64,000 bases of DNA from positions 62,001-126,000 of the forward strand of contig DASXVS010000079.1 of NCBI GenBank assembly GCA_036504095.1, in the 5' to 3' direction. Below, piece by piece: positions 1 through 8,693 of the stretch (positions within the stretch are counted from its first letter, which is position 1; every line of letters begins with the position of its first letter). The DNA is from Armatimonadota bacterium. Lineage in GTDB: Bacteria > Armatimonadota > DTGP01 > JAKQQT01. A program made the translations under genes and the position numbers. A model generated the notes under the pieces. It was not told the DNA's origin, ran no database searches, and saw only the letters and a list, made by a program, of their open reading frames with translations.

Positions 1-1
1 C

Positions 2-1531
2 CGCCATCGGGCGCTTCGGACTACGGTGGATTGGAGTTACGAACTCCTTCCGGTTCCGCTCCGCCGCTTCTTCACGCGGCTCTCCGTGTTCCATAACGGG
101 TGGACACTTGACGCTGCGGAGTACGTCTGCCAGGAGCCTGACACACTGGATCACATCGCCGCGCTGAAGGAGCGATCGTTCCTGGTGGCGGAGGAACAGT
201 GCGCCGAGATGGCGTTTTCCATGCTGGCGACGCTGCACGATTATGCCGCCCAGCATTTGCCGGACGCTGAAAGCGCCGTCCTCGCCCGGCGCCACGCTGA
301 GTACTACCTCGATCTGTCTCTTCAGGCCGAGCCCGCCCTTCGGGGCGATCGGATGGAGGAATGGCTTGAGCGCCTGGAGTGCGCGCACGGGAACATTTTC
401 GCCGCCCTGGCGTATTCGCTTGGTCCCACGGGAAATCCGGAGGTCGCGGCGAGGCTCGCGGCCGCTCTCGCGATGTTCTGGGAACACCGCGGCCGGCTGA
501 GGGAGGGGCGGCACTTTCTGACCCGCGCCCTAGCACAAGTGGTCGAACCATCCGTGCGCCTCCGTGCCCTGAACGCCGCATCTCGTCTGGCGGTGGTGCA
601 GGGCGACGCTATTGTGGGCGCCGACCATGGGGCGGAAGCACTTTGGATCGCGCGGGACCTGGGCGATGAACGTGAACAAGCCCTCGCCCTGCGCAACCTC
701 GCGTACGTTGACTTCATCCGAGCCGACTACACCCATTCGATCGCGCTGCAAGAGCTCTCACTCGCGCTGTTCCGCAAGATCGATGATAAATGGGGAATGG
801 CGGCGTCGATGGACGATCTGGGCAGCGTCGTGACTCGGACCGGGGACTACGAGCGGGCGCGCGCCCTGATGGAGGAAGCTCTGGCCCTGTACCGCGAGAT
901 AGGCCACCGCGAGGGCCAGGGCTCGGCCCTGTACGGTCTTGGAGTGGTCGAGCGTGACCTTCTGGACTACACCTCAGCGCGGGAGTACCTCACTCAGACC
1001 CTCGCCGTGGCGGAGGAACTCAAAGACGTTCAGTGCATTGCGCTCGCCGCGACCGCACTGGGCAGCGTGGCGGCCCTCAGCGGCGATGCGCGGGAGGGCG
1101 GAGAACGGATCTCACAAGGCATTACGCTTTTCCGGGAACTTGGCGATTCGCGAGGCTTGTTCGTAGCGCTATATCACCTGGGCGCGACCGTCGAAAGGCG
1201 GACGGATCCTGAAGCGGCGGTCGCCACCCTGCGCGAGGGATTGCAGTTGGCCAACAAGGGTGGGGACCCCAGATATACGCTTTACAGCCTCGACGCCCTG
1301 GGTCTCGTCGCCGCGGACATGGGCCAGTTGGAGCGCGCGGCGCGCCTCCTGGGGAAGGGTGAAGCCTATCGCGTTGATCTCGGATACCCTTGGCCGCCTT
1401 ACATTCTGGATGATCGCGAGAGGACGCTCTCCGGGGTCCGGGCCGCGCTGCCCCCGGAAGCTCTGGACAGACAGTGGCGCGAAGGGGCGTCGATGTCCCT
1501 GGAAGATGCCATCCGCTATGCGTCCAGATAG
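2..1531 (+). CDS. AfsR/LuxR-type ATPase-TPR regulator, C-terminal part (5' end outside window)
   Basis: The reading frame is open to the left edge: before the first possible start (GTG at 26) it reads RHRALRTT, followed by VDWSYELL. The pattern RHR-LR---DWSY-LL is typical of the end of the NB-ARC/AAA ATPase in predicted ATPases of the AfsR/LuxR group, so GTG-26 is internal and the gene begins upstream. The rest is a winged-helix-like segment (LSVFHNGWTLDAAEYVC) followed by alpha-helical tetratricopeptide repeats, recognisable by repeated A-x-LGxV/LGVVxR and Y-xAR-x-L-x-EALAL units between about residues 120 and 440. Such proteins are cytoplasmic signal-transducing regulators in which TPRs bind effectors or partners. 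The output domain would lie upstream and cannot be seen, so the target genes are unknown. Confidence 0.8.
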   Translation, partial: RHRALRTTVDWSYELLPVPLRRFFTRLSVFHNGWTLDAAEYVCQEPDTLDHIAALKERSFLVAEEQCAEMAFSMLATLHDYAAQHLPDAESAVLARRHAEYYLDLSLQAEPALRGDRMEEWLERLECAHGNIFAALAYSLGPTGNPEVAARLAAALAMFWEHRGRLREGRHFLTRALAQVVEPSVRLRALNAASRLAVVQGDAIVGADHGAEALWIARDLGDEREQALALRNLAYVDFIRADYTHSIALQELSLALFRKIDDKWGMAASMDDLGSVVTRTGDYERARALMEEALALYREIGHREGQGSALYGLGVVERDLLDYTSAREYLTQTLAVAEELKDVQCIALAATALGSVAALSGDAREGGERISQGITLFRELGDSRGLFVALYHLGATVERRTDPEAAVATLREGLQLANKGGDPRYTLYSLDALGLVAADMGQLERAARLLGKGEAYRVDLGYPWPPYILDDRERTLSGVRAALPPEALDRQWREGASMSLEDAIRYASR

Positions 1532-1721
1532 ATCCGCTCCGGACGGGATTTGTTCCCGCAATTAGCCGGCGATACCGCAATTGCTGAGAAAAATCTGTAG
1601 ATTTTTCGTCGCTGCCAGTCTTTAACGCTCCTGCTAATGATGTGTTTGCGGTGGACGGGTATTCTACGTCTGCAGATCATTCACGTCCCAGGCGCGTGTG
1701 GCGCCTGAAGGAGCATCATAA

Positions 1722-2024
1722 ATGGCGGTGTTTGAAAATACTATGGAGAAGGCCGGGCGATCGTTTGGCGCGGCCTCAACGGAGCAGCGCATCATTCCGC
1801 GGCGCCGCAGCCGCCGCGGTATAGGCTTCTGGCTGGACTGGGCCCCGATGATTGGGCTTGGACTGGCAATAGCAGTATCGGGCGTGCATTGCATCGGCGC
1901 CTCCTTATTTGGGAATCCGCCGGCGATGATTGCGCAGACCAATCGCGCCGGGCACAGTGTCAAAACCGCTCAAGCCCCGGACAGTAGCACGGGCATCCCT
2001 GTCGCAGTACGTATCGCGTTTTAA
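1722..2024 (+). CDS. Small predicted membrane protein of unknown function
   Basis: A 100-residue protein that I do not recognise. A good ribosome binding site (GAAGGAG, 1707-1713) stands 8 bases before the ATG, which is the main reason for calling it real. The N-terminal 45 residues are basic, including a cluster of seven Arg around RRRSRRG. They are followed by one hydrophobic segment (WAPMIGLGLAIAVSGVHCIGASLF) that could span the membrane once, probably with the basic side inside. The C-terminal 35 residues are polar. A strong terminator follows 40 bases after the stop. It is separated from the regulator upstream by 190 bases and may be its own transcript. Confidence 0.55.
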   Translation: MAVFENTMEKAGRSFGAASTEQRIIPRRRSRRGIGFWLDWAPMIGLGLAIAVSGVHCIGASLFGNPPAMIAQTNRAGHSVKTAQAPDSSTGIPVAVRIAF

Positions 2025-2064
2025 CAGTGACGCCGATACGCCAGCCGCCGGAAAATGTGAACAA

Positions 2065-2101
2065 GACCGCCGTCAGGGAACCCTGACGGCGGTCCGTTTT
2101 C
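2065..2101 (+). terminator. Rho-independent terminator after the small membrane protein gene
   Basis: A perfect 14-bp stem (arms 2065-2078 and 2081-2094, GACCGCCGTCAGGG and its complement) with only AA between the arms, followed by a short T run (TTTT, 2097-2100). It lies between convergent genes (stop at 2024 on plus, stop at 2133 on minus) and could also act on the minus strand. Confidence 0.85.
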
Positions 2102-2132
2102 GTGCGGGGGCCGATGTGCCTATTTCACAGCA

Positions 2133-3143
2133 TCATCGTTCACTGCAGAGCCTGCCCGCTTCGGCGGCATACTCGCGGAACAGGCGCATGTACAATTCGT
2201 ATTCATGCAACGAGACGCCTGGAGGGGTCTGGTGGTCTACGCTGATGATGAACCCCCCTCCCGAAGCGGTTGGCAACAGGCGCTCGAACTCAGCCCGCAT
2301 AGCGGCCTCGCCCCGGGTCATCACCATTTTGTCGTAGTGGCCGATGAAGCGCATCCGCGGGTGCTCGGCTCGAAGGCGCGCGATATCGGCGCCTGCCTGC
2401 CGCTCCAGGGGAAGGATGCCGTCAAGACCCGCATCCTCGAACCAGTACGACGGGATCGTCACGTCGCCGTCTGAGTCCACAACGCTCAGTATCCCGCGTT
2501 CATTCAGCGCGGGGACGACGCGCCCGTAGTATGGTTTGAGAAACTCGTTGAATTGAGCCTTCGAGAGCATCGGGCCGTGGTTATAGCTCAAGTCCTCGCC
2601 GAACGTCATGAAGTCTGGGGTGCATATATCGCAGATCTCCTCGACGACATACAGTATCCAGGCGGACAGGTCGTTGTTGATCCGATGCATCAGTTCGGGC
2701 TGATCGTAGAACGCGTACAGGTGCCGTTCGATTCCGAGCAGCGTGCGCGGGAACCAGAAGAATCCGTCCACGCTGAACCACAGGACCACTTCACCACGTT
2801 TCTGCTGCTGCGCCCAGTCTTCCCACATCGCACGATCGATCGCCGGCCGGGGGAAAAGGTACGGGCGGATTCGTTCATATCCGTCCATATCTTCGACCAG
2901 GGAGCGGCCTTCACCGGAAGGATTTGGGAATCCGGGGCGGCGTATTCCGACCCAGTCCTGCATGTACACGTCCTGCCCGAAATGGCGGTTGACGGCGTAA
3001 CGGTCAGTCACGGGCAATCCTTCGGCGCTCCAACGATCGATCGTTTTGTCCCACCAAACGGCCCATTCCACGAGGGGCAGACGGTCAAACGGCAGAAAGT
3101 TCATCACTGCGTGAAAGCGTTCGCGGGGGTTCATCTCATCCAT
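2133..3143 (-). CDS. Uroporphyrinogen decarboxylase (URO-D)-like family protein
   Basis: 336 residues, close to the usual size of URO-D superfamily proteins (PF01208). The N-terminus MNPRERFHAVMNFLPFDRLP is characteristic of the non-haem branch that is common in polysaccharide-degrading bacteria. The C-terminal GGGFIISVDHQTPPGVS, placed where the barrel closes, is also typical. Members of this branch include corrinoid methyltransferases (MtaA/CmuA type), but many have no known reaction and are not haem enzymes. There is no signal peptide, so it is cytoplasmic. ATG at 3143 is chosen because AAAGGA (3151-3156) precedes it by 7 bases; the ATG at 3134 is an alternative. It is divergent from the GH172-like gene. 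The exact substrate cannot be told. Confidence 0.75.
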   Translation of the reverse strand: MDEMNPRERFHAVMNFLPFDRLPLVEWAVWWDKTIDRWSAEGLPVTDRYAVNRHFGQDVYMQDWVGIRRPGFPNPSGEGRSLVEDMDGYERIRPYLFPRPAIDRAMWEDWAQQQKRGEVVLWFSVDGFFWFPRTLLGIERHLYAFYDQPELMHRINNDLSAWILYVVEEICDICTPDFMTFGEDLSYNHGPMLSKAQFNEFLKPYYGRVVPALNERGILSVVDSDGDVTIPSYWFEDAGLDGILPLERQAGADIARLRAEHPRMRFIGHYDKMVMTRGEAAMRAEFERLLPTASGGGFIISVDHQTPPGVSLHEYELYMRLFREYAAEAGRLCSER

Positions 3144-3339
3144 CTCGTGTCCTTTGGGCGTCAGCTGCCAATGTTCGGCTTCATTGTAGGCACGATTCGC
3201 ATCGCGGTTTCGCCGGGCCGGGCGTGGTTGCGGGGAATGGTTTCACCTTCTGGCTTCCGGCGGGGCGTCGCGTGGTAGTATACCAGAGGATCGGCTTCTC
3301 GATTCGCGATCCGCCATGCCTTGAAAGGAAACGTCCTCA

Positions 3340-4446
3340 ATGATCGGCAACACAACCCTGTCTAACCTCGCGACACTTCGCGATTTCCGCAGCAAGCGTT
3401 TCTCCTCTTACGATCCCACCGGCGGAAACCACGACTGGTGGGATCTCGCCGCCGGCGAGACCCTTGCCATCGCCGACACGCATTCCCCAGGGTGTGTGAA
3501 GCACATCTGGATGACGACCAACTGTGAGGCGCCGGCTTACCTTCGCCGACTGATTATCCGCATGTACTGGGACGGCGAAGAAACTCCCAGCGTTGAGTGT
3601 CCACTGGGTGATTTCTTCGGCCTCGGTCACGGATTGCAGCGGAACTTCAACAGCCTTCCATTGCAGTTCAGCCCCCAGGATGGCCGCGCGATGAACTGCT
3701 GGTTCCCGATGCCCTTCAGTGAGGGGATGCGCATCACGGTGACCAACGAATGCGAAACCGAGGGCGCCTGGGTGTACTTCTATATCGACTGGGAGGAATA
3801 CTCCTCGCCCGAACCGACGAGATACCTCGCCCGCTTCCACGCGCAGTGGCGCCGCGAGAATCCGACGAAGGGCTACGAGATCCCCTGCGGACCGGACATG
3901 AGCGATCCAAAGGCGTGGCAGAAGGCCTACCACTTTGGCCTCAAGAACACAGACGGCAAAGACAACTATGTGATCCTGGACGCCCTCGGCAGGGGACAGT
4001 TCGTTGGCTGCCACCTCGACATCGACTGTTTTGAGCGCCAGCTGAACGACTGGTACGGCGAAGGAGACGATATGATTTTCGTCGATGGCGAGTCATGGCC
4101 GCCGGCGCTGCACGGCACCGGCACCGAGGACTACGTCAACATGGCCTTTTGCCCGCGTCAGGAATGCAGTATGCCCTATCATGGCCTGATTCTCTACAAC
4201 GAGGGTATCGGCTGGCCGTGGAAGGGCAAGCAGACCGTGTATCGCTACCACATCGAGGACCCGATCGCCTTCACAGAGTCGATCCGCGTCACAATCGAGC
4301 ACGGTCACGCGAACAAGCTGAGCAACGACGTATCGTCCACCGCGTACTGGTACCAGTTGGAACCACACGGCGCGTTCCCGGTTCTTCTGCCCGTTGCGGA
4401 ACGCCTTCCGCGCCCGGACGAACCAAGATACGAATACGGGAAGTAG
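3340..4446 (+). CDS. DUF2961 / glycoside hydrolase family 172-like protein
   Basis: 368 residues matching the DUF2961 family, now GH172, whose founding member is a Bifidobacterium difructose dianhydride synthase/hydrolase. Seen here are the N-terminal RFSSYDPTGGNHDWWDL, the PLGDFFGLGHG loop, the double jelly-roll style beta-rich body, and the hallmark GTGTEDY (residues 259-265), whose Glu263 is a likely catalytic residue (inferred from conservation). No signal peptide is evident, so action on imported oligosaccharide is likely. GAAAGGA (3323-3329) precedes the ATG by about 10 bases. The family acts on fructofuranosides and arabinofuranosides; the arabinose-rich repertoire nearby makes an alpha-D- or L-arabinofuranoside plausible. 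Confidence 0.85.
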   Translation: MIGNTTLSNLATLRDFRSKRFSSYDPTGGNHDWWDLAAGETLAIADTHSPGCVKHIWMTTNCEAPAYLRRLIIRMYWDGEETPSVECPLGDFFGLGHGLQRNFNSLPLQFSPQDGRAMNCWFPMPFSEGMRITVTNECETEGAWVYFYIDWEEYSSPEPTRYLARFHAQWRRENPTKGYEIPCGPDMSDPKAWQKAYHFGLKNTDGKDNYVILDALGRGQFVGCHLDIDCFERQLNDWYGEGDDMIFVDGESWPPALHGTGTEDYVNMAFCPRQECSMPYHGLILYNEGIGWPWKGKQTVYRYHIEDPIAFTESIRVTIEHGHANKLSNDVSSTAYWYQLEPHGAFPVLLPVAERLPRPDEPRYEYGK

Positions 4447-4500
4447 AGTCACGACCTGGTCGTCAGGGTCTCCGGTCACACCGATTCTAGTGAAATGCAG

Positions 4501-4536
4501 AGCGGGGTACAGGTTCCGAGGAACCTGTACCCCGCT
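4501..4536. terminator. Perfect 17-bp inverted repeat between convergent genes
   Basis: Arms 4501-4517 and 4520-4536 are exact complements (AGCGGGGTACAGGTTCC) with GA between them. It lies 54 bases after the GH172-like gene and 54 bases before the end of the convergent gene at 4591. There is no T run on either side, so it may be a bidirectional terminator acting by hairpin alone, or a repetitive extragenic palindrome. Confidence 0.55.
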
Positions 4537-4590
4537 CCGGCGTTGCGCCTCAGTGGGCGCCAGGGCGCGAGATTGTCAAACGCTTCGGCG

Positions 4591-7500
4591 TTACGGGTTC
4601 GTATCGAGCCCGACAGACTTGCGTGCGATGCGAAGCGCATCGGCCAGGTCGATTTTACCGTTGGCTTCCACGTCGTAGCGCGGCAGGTAGTTCTGCGGGA
4701 GTGTGGAGAGGCCGCCGGCCCATCGCAGGCTGTTGATCACGTCCAATGTCGTGAACGGCCCTGCGGGGGCGTCCGGTCCGACCCGGTCGATGACGACATC
4801 GTCAACGAAGAGAGTCTGGCCAACGGCATCCGCGCCGAGAGCGCAGATGATCCGGATCGCGGCCGTGCCAACGGGAGGCGTCAAACGAACGCCAACCGTC
4901 TGGGCCGAGTTGTCCCAACTACGGTAGTTAAGGACCTGTTCCCACTTGTTGGGAACAGTCGTATACATCCAGTTGGCGCCTGCCACGAGGCCGCCGGCGT
5001 AGCCCCACCACGGGGCTTCGTTGCCGGCCGCGTCCAGGAAGTCGAAGCCGCACTGTCCGATGGCGGCGCTCGTCTTGAGCTTGAAGTAGATGTTATACGT
5101 GCTGTCCGCGACAATGGGCATCTGGTAGCTGAGGTAGCCGTCATACCATACGGCGGCCGTCGACTTCCAGTAACCGGCGAAATTGCCGGAGTATTTGGTG
5201 TTGGAAGAGACGCCGACGATGGGGCTTCCGTAGTTCAGTACCCACGGGGCGAGTCCGCCTTCAAAGCCGCCGTTTACGATCACGCCGGTCTCAAGTTTAC
5301 CGGTCAGTGTGATGTCCTTGGCGACGGGTACAGTGGCGGCGTTGGTGGTGTCGATCGTTACGGCGTTGTTGGCGAAACCGAGGGCGTCCGCATACAGTTC
5401 CTGGCCGGCGCCAATCGGCACGTCGAAGAACTTGTATTTGCCGTTTGCATCACTGACGGTGGCAGGACCGCCAACGCCACCGATCTGGATGACAGCGTTG
5501 TTGATACCGGCGCCGTAGGCGTCCTTCACAACTCCGCTGACTTTCACCGTGGGCGGGGTAACCATCTTTCCGATCAGGTTGCAGGCTGCGCCCACCTGTC
5601 CGGCAGTCCAGACGATTTCCGGCTCGACAAACTCCTGAACGTCATGGCGGCGGGAAACAAAGCTGCCGACGCCGCTGAAGTCCGGCACGTTCACGCCGGG
5701 GCTGGGAGCGGAGTCCGGCCAGCTGTCGCCCCCGGGGAAGACTTCGGCGCCGATAACGTACGTCGTGAAGGGCGCGAGAGTCACAACCGGATTCGCCGCG
5801 GCGTATCGGAAGTCACCGACCTTGGTTGAACCGGTGCCTGCGGAGACAGTGGCGGACGAGACCAGGTCGACGCCCTGCCAGAGGCCGATCGAGTGGGCGG
5901 ACGACAGGCCGGTGCCGGCCCAGTCCACGAAGCCCAGTTGGGATACGTCGATTGAGTAGGCGCCCGTGGTGAAGGCATACCCGACGACGCCCGCAAGGTT
6001 GGTCCGCGCAGCGCCGGTGCCCTTGCTTACGAGCATCGGCTGCATCGAGGAGATCTGCTTGGTGAGCGCGAAGTCGAGGGTTGCCGGTGCGTTGCCAAGT
6101 GTGAGAGGCGAATCGGCCGACGTGTTGTAGAAATCAGCGCCTGCGGCCACGTACCAGTTGCCCGACGGCAACGGCATGCTGTAGTTTCCATCATACGTCG
6201 TTGTCGTCGTCGTGTAAGTCGGGTTCACGGAGGCGTTTGCGGACGAGTTGAAGTAGACGGTAGCGCCCATGATGCCGTTGCCGCCGTCAGTAACCCGGCC
6301 GGAGACCACCTGGTGGGGAATCGGCTTGAAGTAGGCGACGATGGAGTGACCGTTGGCATTCACGTTCTTGAACGTGTATGAGGTAATCGGTCCCTGATCG
6401 ACGCCGTCCACCACCACCCGGTCGATTGCATAGTAGGCGATGAGGGGGTCTTCCGGGGTAATGGTAAAGGTCTTGTCCGTTCCGCCGGGCACTCCCACGG
6501 CGGCGCCGGAAGGAGTGATCGTTCCACCCGGTCCGACAACGGAAGCCGCGATCGTATAGATAGTTGCCTGGACGCCGAACTTGGTCTTCAAGCTGGCCTC
6601 AAGAGCCGTTCGCTTGGCATCGGTGATCGCTGTGTTGTACAGGTAGACATCGCCGATGTTGCCGTTGAAAGTGGTCCACCCGTCGGGGTCGTTTCTGCCG
6701 ACGTCGATGTAGTGCATGTAGGTCTGGCCGCCCGGTGTGAGCGCGGTCATGTCAGTCGGGTTCTGCGCCGTGCCGGACATAATCTGCGTGCCGTTCGCAT
6801 ACACGATGTATGTGCCGGTCGGCTGAACCACGAGGCTGAGGATCACCTTCTGCCCTTCGGCGAAGGCTGTGTTAGCGGGCGCATAATCGAGAGTGCCGTT
6901 GCAGCGCACGTTTACGAGACCGGTGTCGTTCCTCACGCCCAGAACCAGGCGATCATAGAAGACATCAATCACGGAATCCCAGTTGTTGCTGGCGGTTCGC
7001 GCGGCGGCCATCCTGATGACGGCGATCGCTGTTGCGCCGTTGCAGGGAATCGCCGAGAGGTTCTCCCCGCCGACACGCCAACCGGGGCCGTCGGCCACGT
7101 TCTTCTCCCACTGCACGCCACCGATCAACTCGGTGGTTGGAGCGCCGATGCGGGAGAGCATCAAGCCGGCGGGACTGGCTGCGGGCCACGCGCCGGCAGC
7201 CGGTATGGACGTGGAATATGCGGAGAAAATGAGGTCCGGATCGTAGTCCGGATCAACGGCCAGCACGATGTTGGGGGCCGTGGTTGGCGTGGTTGAGACC
7301 GTCACCGTCGTGCTGCCCTTGAAGCCGGGGGTGCTGGCGCCGATGGTGTAGTTTCCTGGCGGAACTGTGAGCGAATAGTAACCGCCGCCGGCCGTTACTG
7401 TCTGGGGCGTTGAGTAGTCGGCCGAAGCCGCGGCCACCGTGGCATTGTCAACGCCCGCGCCACCGGCGTCTACAACCCGACCGTTGAGAACCAGCGGATC

Positions 7501-8100
7501 GGATTCCGTCAGGGCGCAGTCATCAGCGTAGAAGGTGACGGCGTTATTGAGGGAGTGAATCTCGAAGTAACTCATGAAGGTGTCGCCGATGGCAGGCTGA
7601 ATCCAGGCGGATTGGAGCTGCGTCCAGTTTTCAGTGTTGATGCTCTGGGCTCCAACGTCCACGCGGTTGCCCGATGGCTCAAACCGGTAGCGCAGGGTGA
7701 TGGTCTGCGGGGTCGTCGCCGCGCCGGGGACTTTCACCCAGGCGCTCAATTTGTAGAATTTGGCGTCCGAGACCGGAAGCGATACCCCAGTGCTGTATGC
7801 GCCCTGGGAATCCCCCTGCGACACGCTCGACCAGCCAGCAGCGTTGTAGCAGGAAGCGTAATTGGTCCCGCTGTGTGCGGCCGTCGCGTCGGTGACCACG
7901 GTCACCGTGCTGCCGCGAACCACTCCGGACCAGCCGTTACTGCCGGCTTCGAAGCCGGGGTTGGTGAGCAGGTTAGCGGCGACTGCGGCACTCAGGCCCG
8001 CGGTGAGAAACAGGAACAGCAACATTGCGGACGCCCGGATGAATCGCCAGATGCGCGGATTCGGATCGCGAGTCGTCCAAGGCGTAAATACCTTTTTCAA
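4591..8100 (-). CDS. Giant secreted multi-module carbohydrate-binding protein with dockerin-like C-terminus
   Basis: 1169 residues with no catalytic module that I can recognise. In order: a long signal peptide (cleavage near AAVAA-N, about residue 42); a CenC/CBM4-9-like beta-sandwich (NLLTNPGFEAGSNGW, 43-200); a carboxypeptidase-regulatory-like module (about 205-285); a LamG-like module carrying VIDVFYDRLVLGVRNDTG (about 290-510); an InlB/bacterial-repeat unit GPGGTITPSG (about 515-595); two further regulatory-like modules; a second CBM-like unit (VIVNGGFEGGLAPW, about 970-1105); and a dockerin-like tail ending KIDLADALRIARKSVG. The start is supported by GAGGAGGTGG 8 bases upstream. It probably acts at the cell surface or outside the cell as an adhesin or scaffold for polysaccharide. 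It is transcribed divergently from the metallopeptidase gene at 8694. Confidence 0.8.
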   Translation of the reverse strand: MKKVFTPWTTRDPNPRIWRFIRASAMLLFLFLTAGLSAAVAANLLTNPGFEAGSNGWSGVVRGSTVTVVTDATAAHSGTNYASCYNAAGWSSVSQGDSQGAYSTGVSLPVSDAKFYKLSAWVKVPGAATTPQTITLRYRFEPSGNRVDVGAQSINTENWTQLQSAWIQPAIGDTFMSYFEIHSLNNAVTFYADDCALTESDPLVLNGRVVDAGGAGVDNATVAAASADYSTPQTVTAGGGYYSLTVPPGNYTIGASTPGFKGSTTVTVSTTPTTAPNIVLAVDPDYDPDLIFSAYSTSIPAAGAWPAASPAGLMLSRIGAPTTELIGGVQWEKNVADGPGWRVGGENLSAIPCNGATAIAVIRMAAARTASNNWDSVIDVFYDRLVLGVRNDTGLVNVRCNGTLDYAPANTAFAEGQKVILSLVVQPTGTYIVYANGTQIMSGTAQNPTDMTALTPGGQTYMHYIDVGRNDPDGWTTFNGNIGDVYLYNTAITDAKRTALEASLKTKFGVQATIYTIAASVVGPGGTITPSGAAVGVPGGTDKTFTITPEDPLIAYYAIDRVVVDGVDQGPITSYTFKNVNANGHSIVAYFKPIPHQVVSGRVTDGGNGIMGATVYFNSSANASVNPTYTTTTTTYDGNYSMPLPSGNWYVAAGADFYNTSADSPLTLGNAPATLDFALTKQISSMQPMLVSKGTGAARTNLAGVVGYAFTTGAYSIDVSQLGFVDWAGTGLSSAHSIGLWQGVDLVSSATVSAGTGSTKVGDFRYAAANPVVTLAPFTTYVIGAEVFPGGDSWPDSAPSPGVNVPDFSGVGSFVSRRHDVQEFVEPEIVWTAGQVGAACNLIGKMVTPPTVKVSGVVKDAYGAGINNAVIQIGGVGGPATVSDANGKYKFFDVPIGAGQELYADALGFANNAVTIDTTNAATVPVAKDITLTGKLETGVIVNGGFEGGLAPWVLNYGSPIVGVSSNTKYSGNFAGYWKSTAAVWYDGYLSYQMPIVADSTYNIYFKLKTSAAIGQCGFDFLDAAGNEAPWWGYAGGLVAGANWMYTTVPNKWEQVLNYRSWDNSAQTVGVRLTPPVGTAAIRIICALGADAVGQTLFVDDVVIDRVGPDAPAGPFTTLDVINSLRWAGGLSTLPQNYLPRYDVEANGKIDLADALRIARKSVGLDTNP

Positions 8101-8693
8101 TTGTCTTCCACCTCCTCAAGGATTTGTAGCGTTGTTGCAAACACAGTGCCGGGTTGCCTCAACCCGCACCCCTGACGCAACGGTTCAGGGTTGACGAGAA
8201 ATTGCGATGACGTTTTCAGTGCCACGGGATAGTTATGGATTCGGTCAATGCCGGCCCGCGTCCTTCTGGTGGAAGCAGGTACAGGCGGTCACCACGAACG
8301 CCTCGAACAGCTCGAAGCGGTGCCAACGGGTGACGCCACCGTTTGTGCCGGTGGGCGGCATAGCAGATGCGAGTCCTCCATGTGTTTAGTACAACCAGCA
8401 TGGGCAGATTCCCTACAACATTCTTGTTATGAGCATCGCCGGATGGTTACGGTTTCGCGGGTTGTCGCTTCCACGTACCGGTGAAGGCGGGAGACACCGA
8501 GGAAATGGTGGTGCCCGCCGCCCCAATTGACGTAACAAGTCGTTGTTAGATATGATTATAACGCATTGGATAAGTTAATAGTACTAACATACACTATTCT
8601 TCGGATTCGCGCAAGTAGTCAATCACCGAATGCCGCAGCTCCCCGGCGCGAACCGCCCCCTGCCGTTTGCGAACACTTTCTGGAGACTCGTTA
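8101..8693. other. Divergent intergenic region, AT-rich promoter island
   Basis: 593 bases between two giant divergent genes. From 8500 to 8600 the composition drops to AT-rich against a GC-rich background. No protein-like ORF and no riboswitch that I recognise. The plus-strand promoter is listed separately. On the minus strand a perfect TATAAT lies at 8555-8560 (read on the complement), overlapping the plus -10, but it has no good -35. If it is used, the leader of the 8100 gene would be about 450 bases long. Confidence 0.5.
8527..8556 (+). promoter_or_regulatory. Sigma-70-type promoter for the 8694 gene
   Basis: TTGACG (8527-8532) and TATGAT (8551-8556) are separated by 18 bases; each differs from consensus at one position. 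Transcription would begin near 8563, giving a leader of about 130 bases before the ATG at 8694. Confidence 0.6.

Noticed and set aside
1588-1607. A/T hairpin (GAAAAATC and complement) after the first gene
   Set aside because: Eight pairs, nearly all A-T, and no T tract beyond the arm; too weak to call a terminator.
4495-5829. Plus-strand open frame of 444 codons
   Set aside because: Antisense to the C-terminal modules of the 4591-8100 gene; no family resemblance.
4591-8100. Idea that this giant protein is a hydrolase
   Set aside because: Every recognisable module is a binding, regulatory-like or dockerin-like domain; no catalytic pair or active-site motif is seen.
8101-8540. Possible c-di-GMP or cobalamin riboswitch in the long leader
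   Set aside because: Some GC-rich complementary stretches are present, but none of the conserved core strings of these classes could be found by eye.
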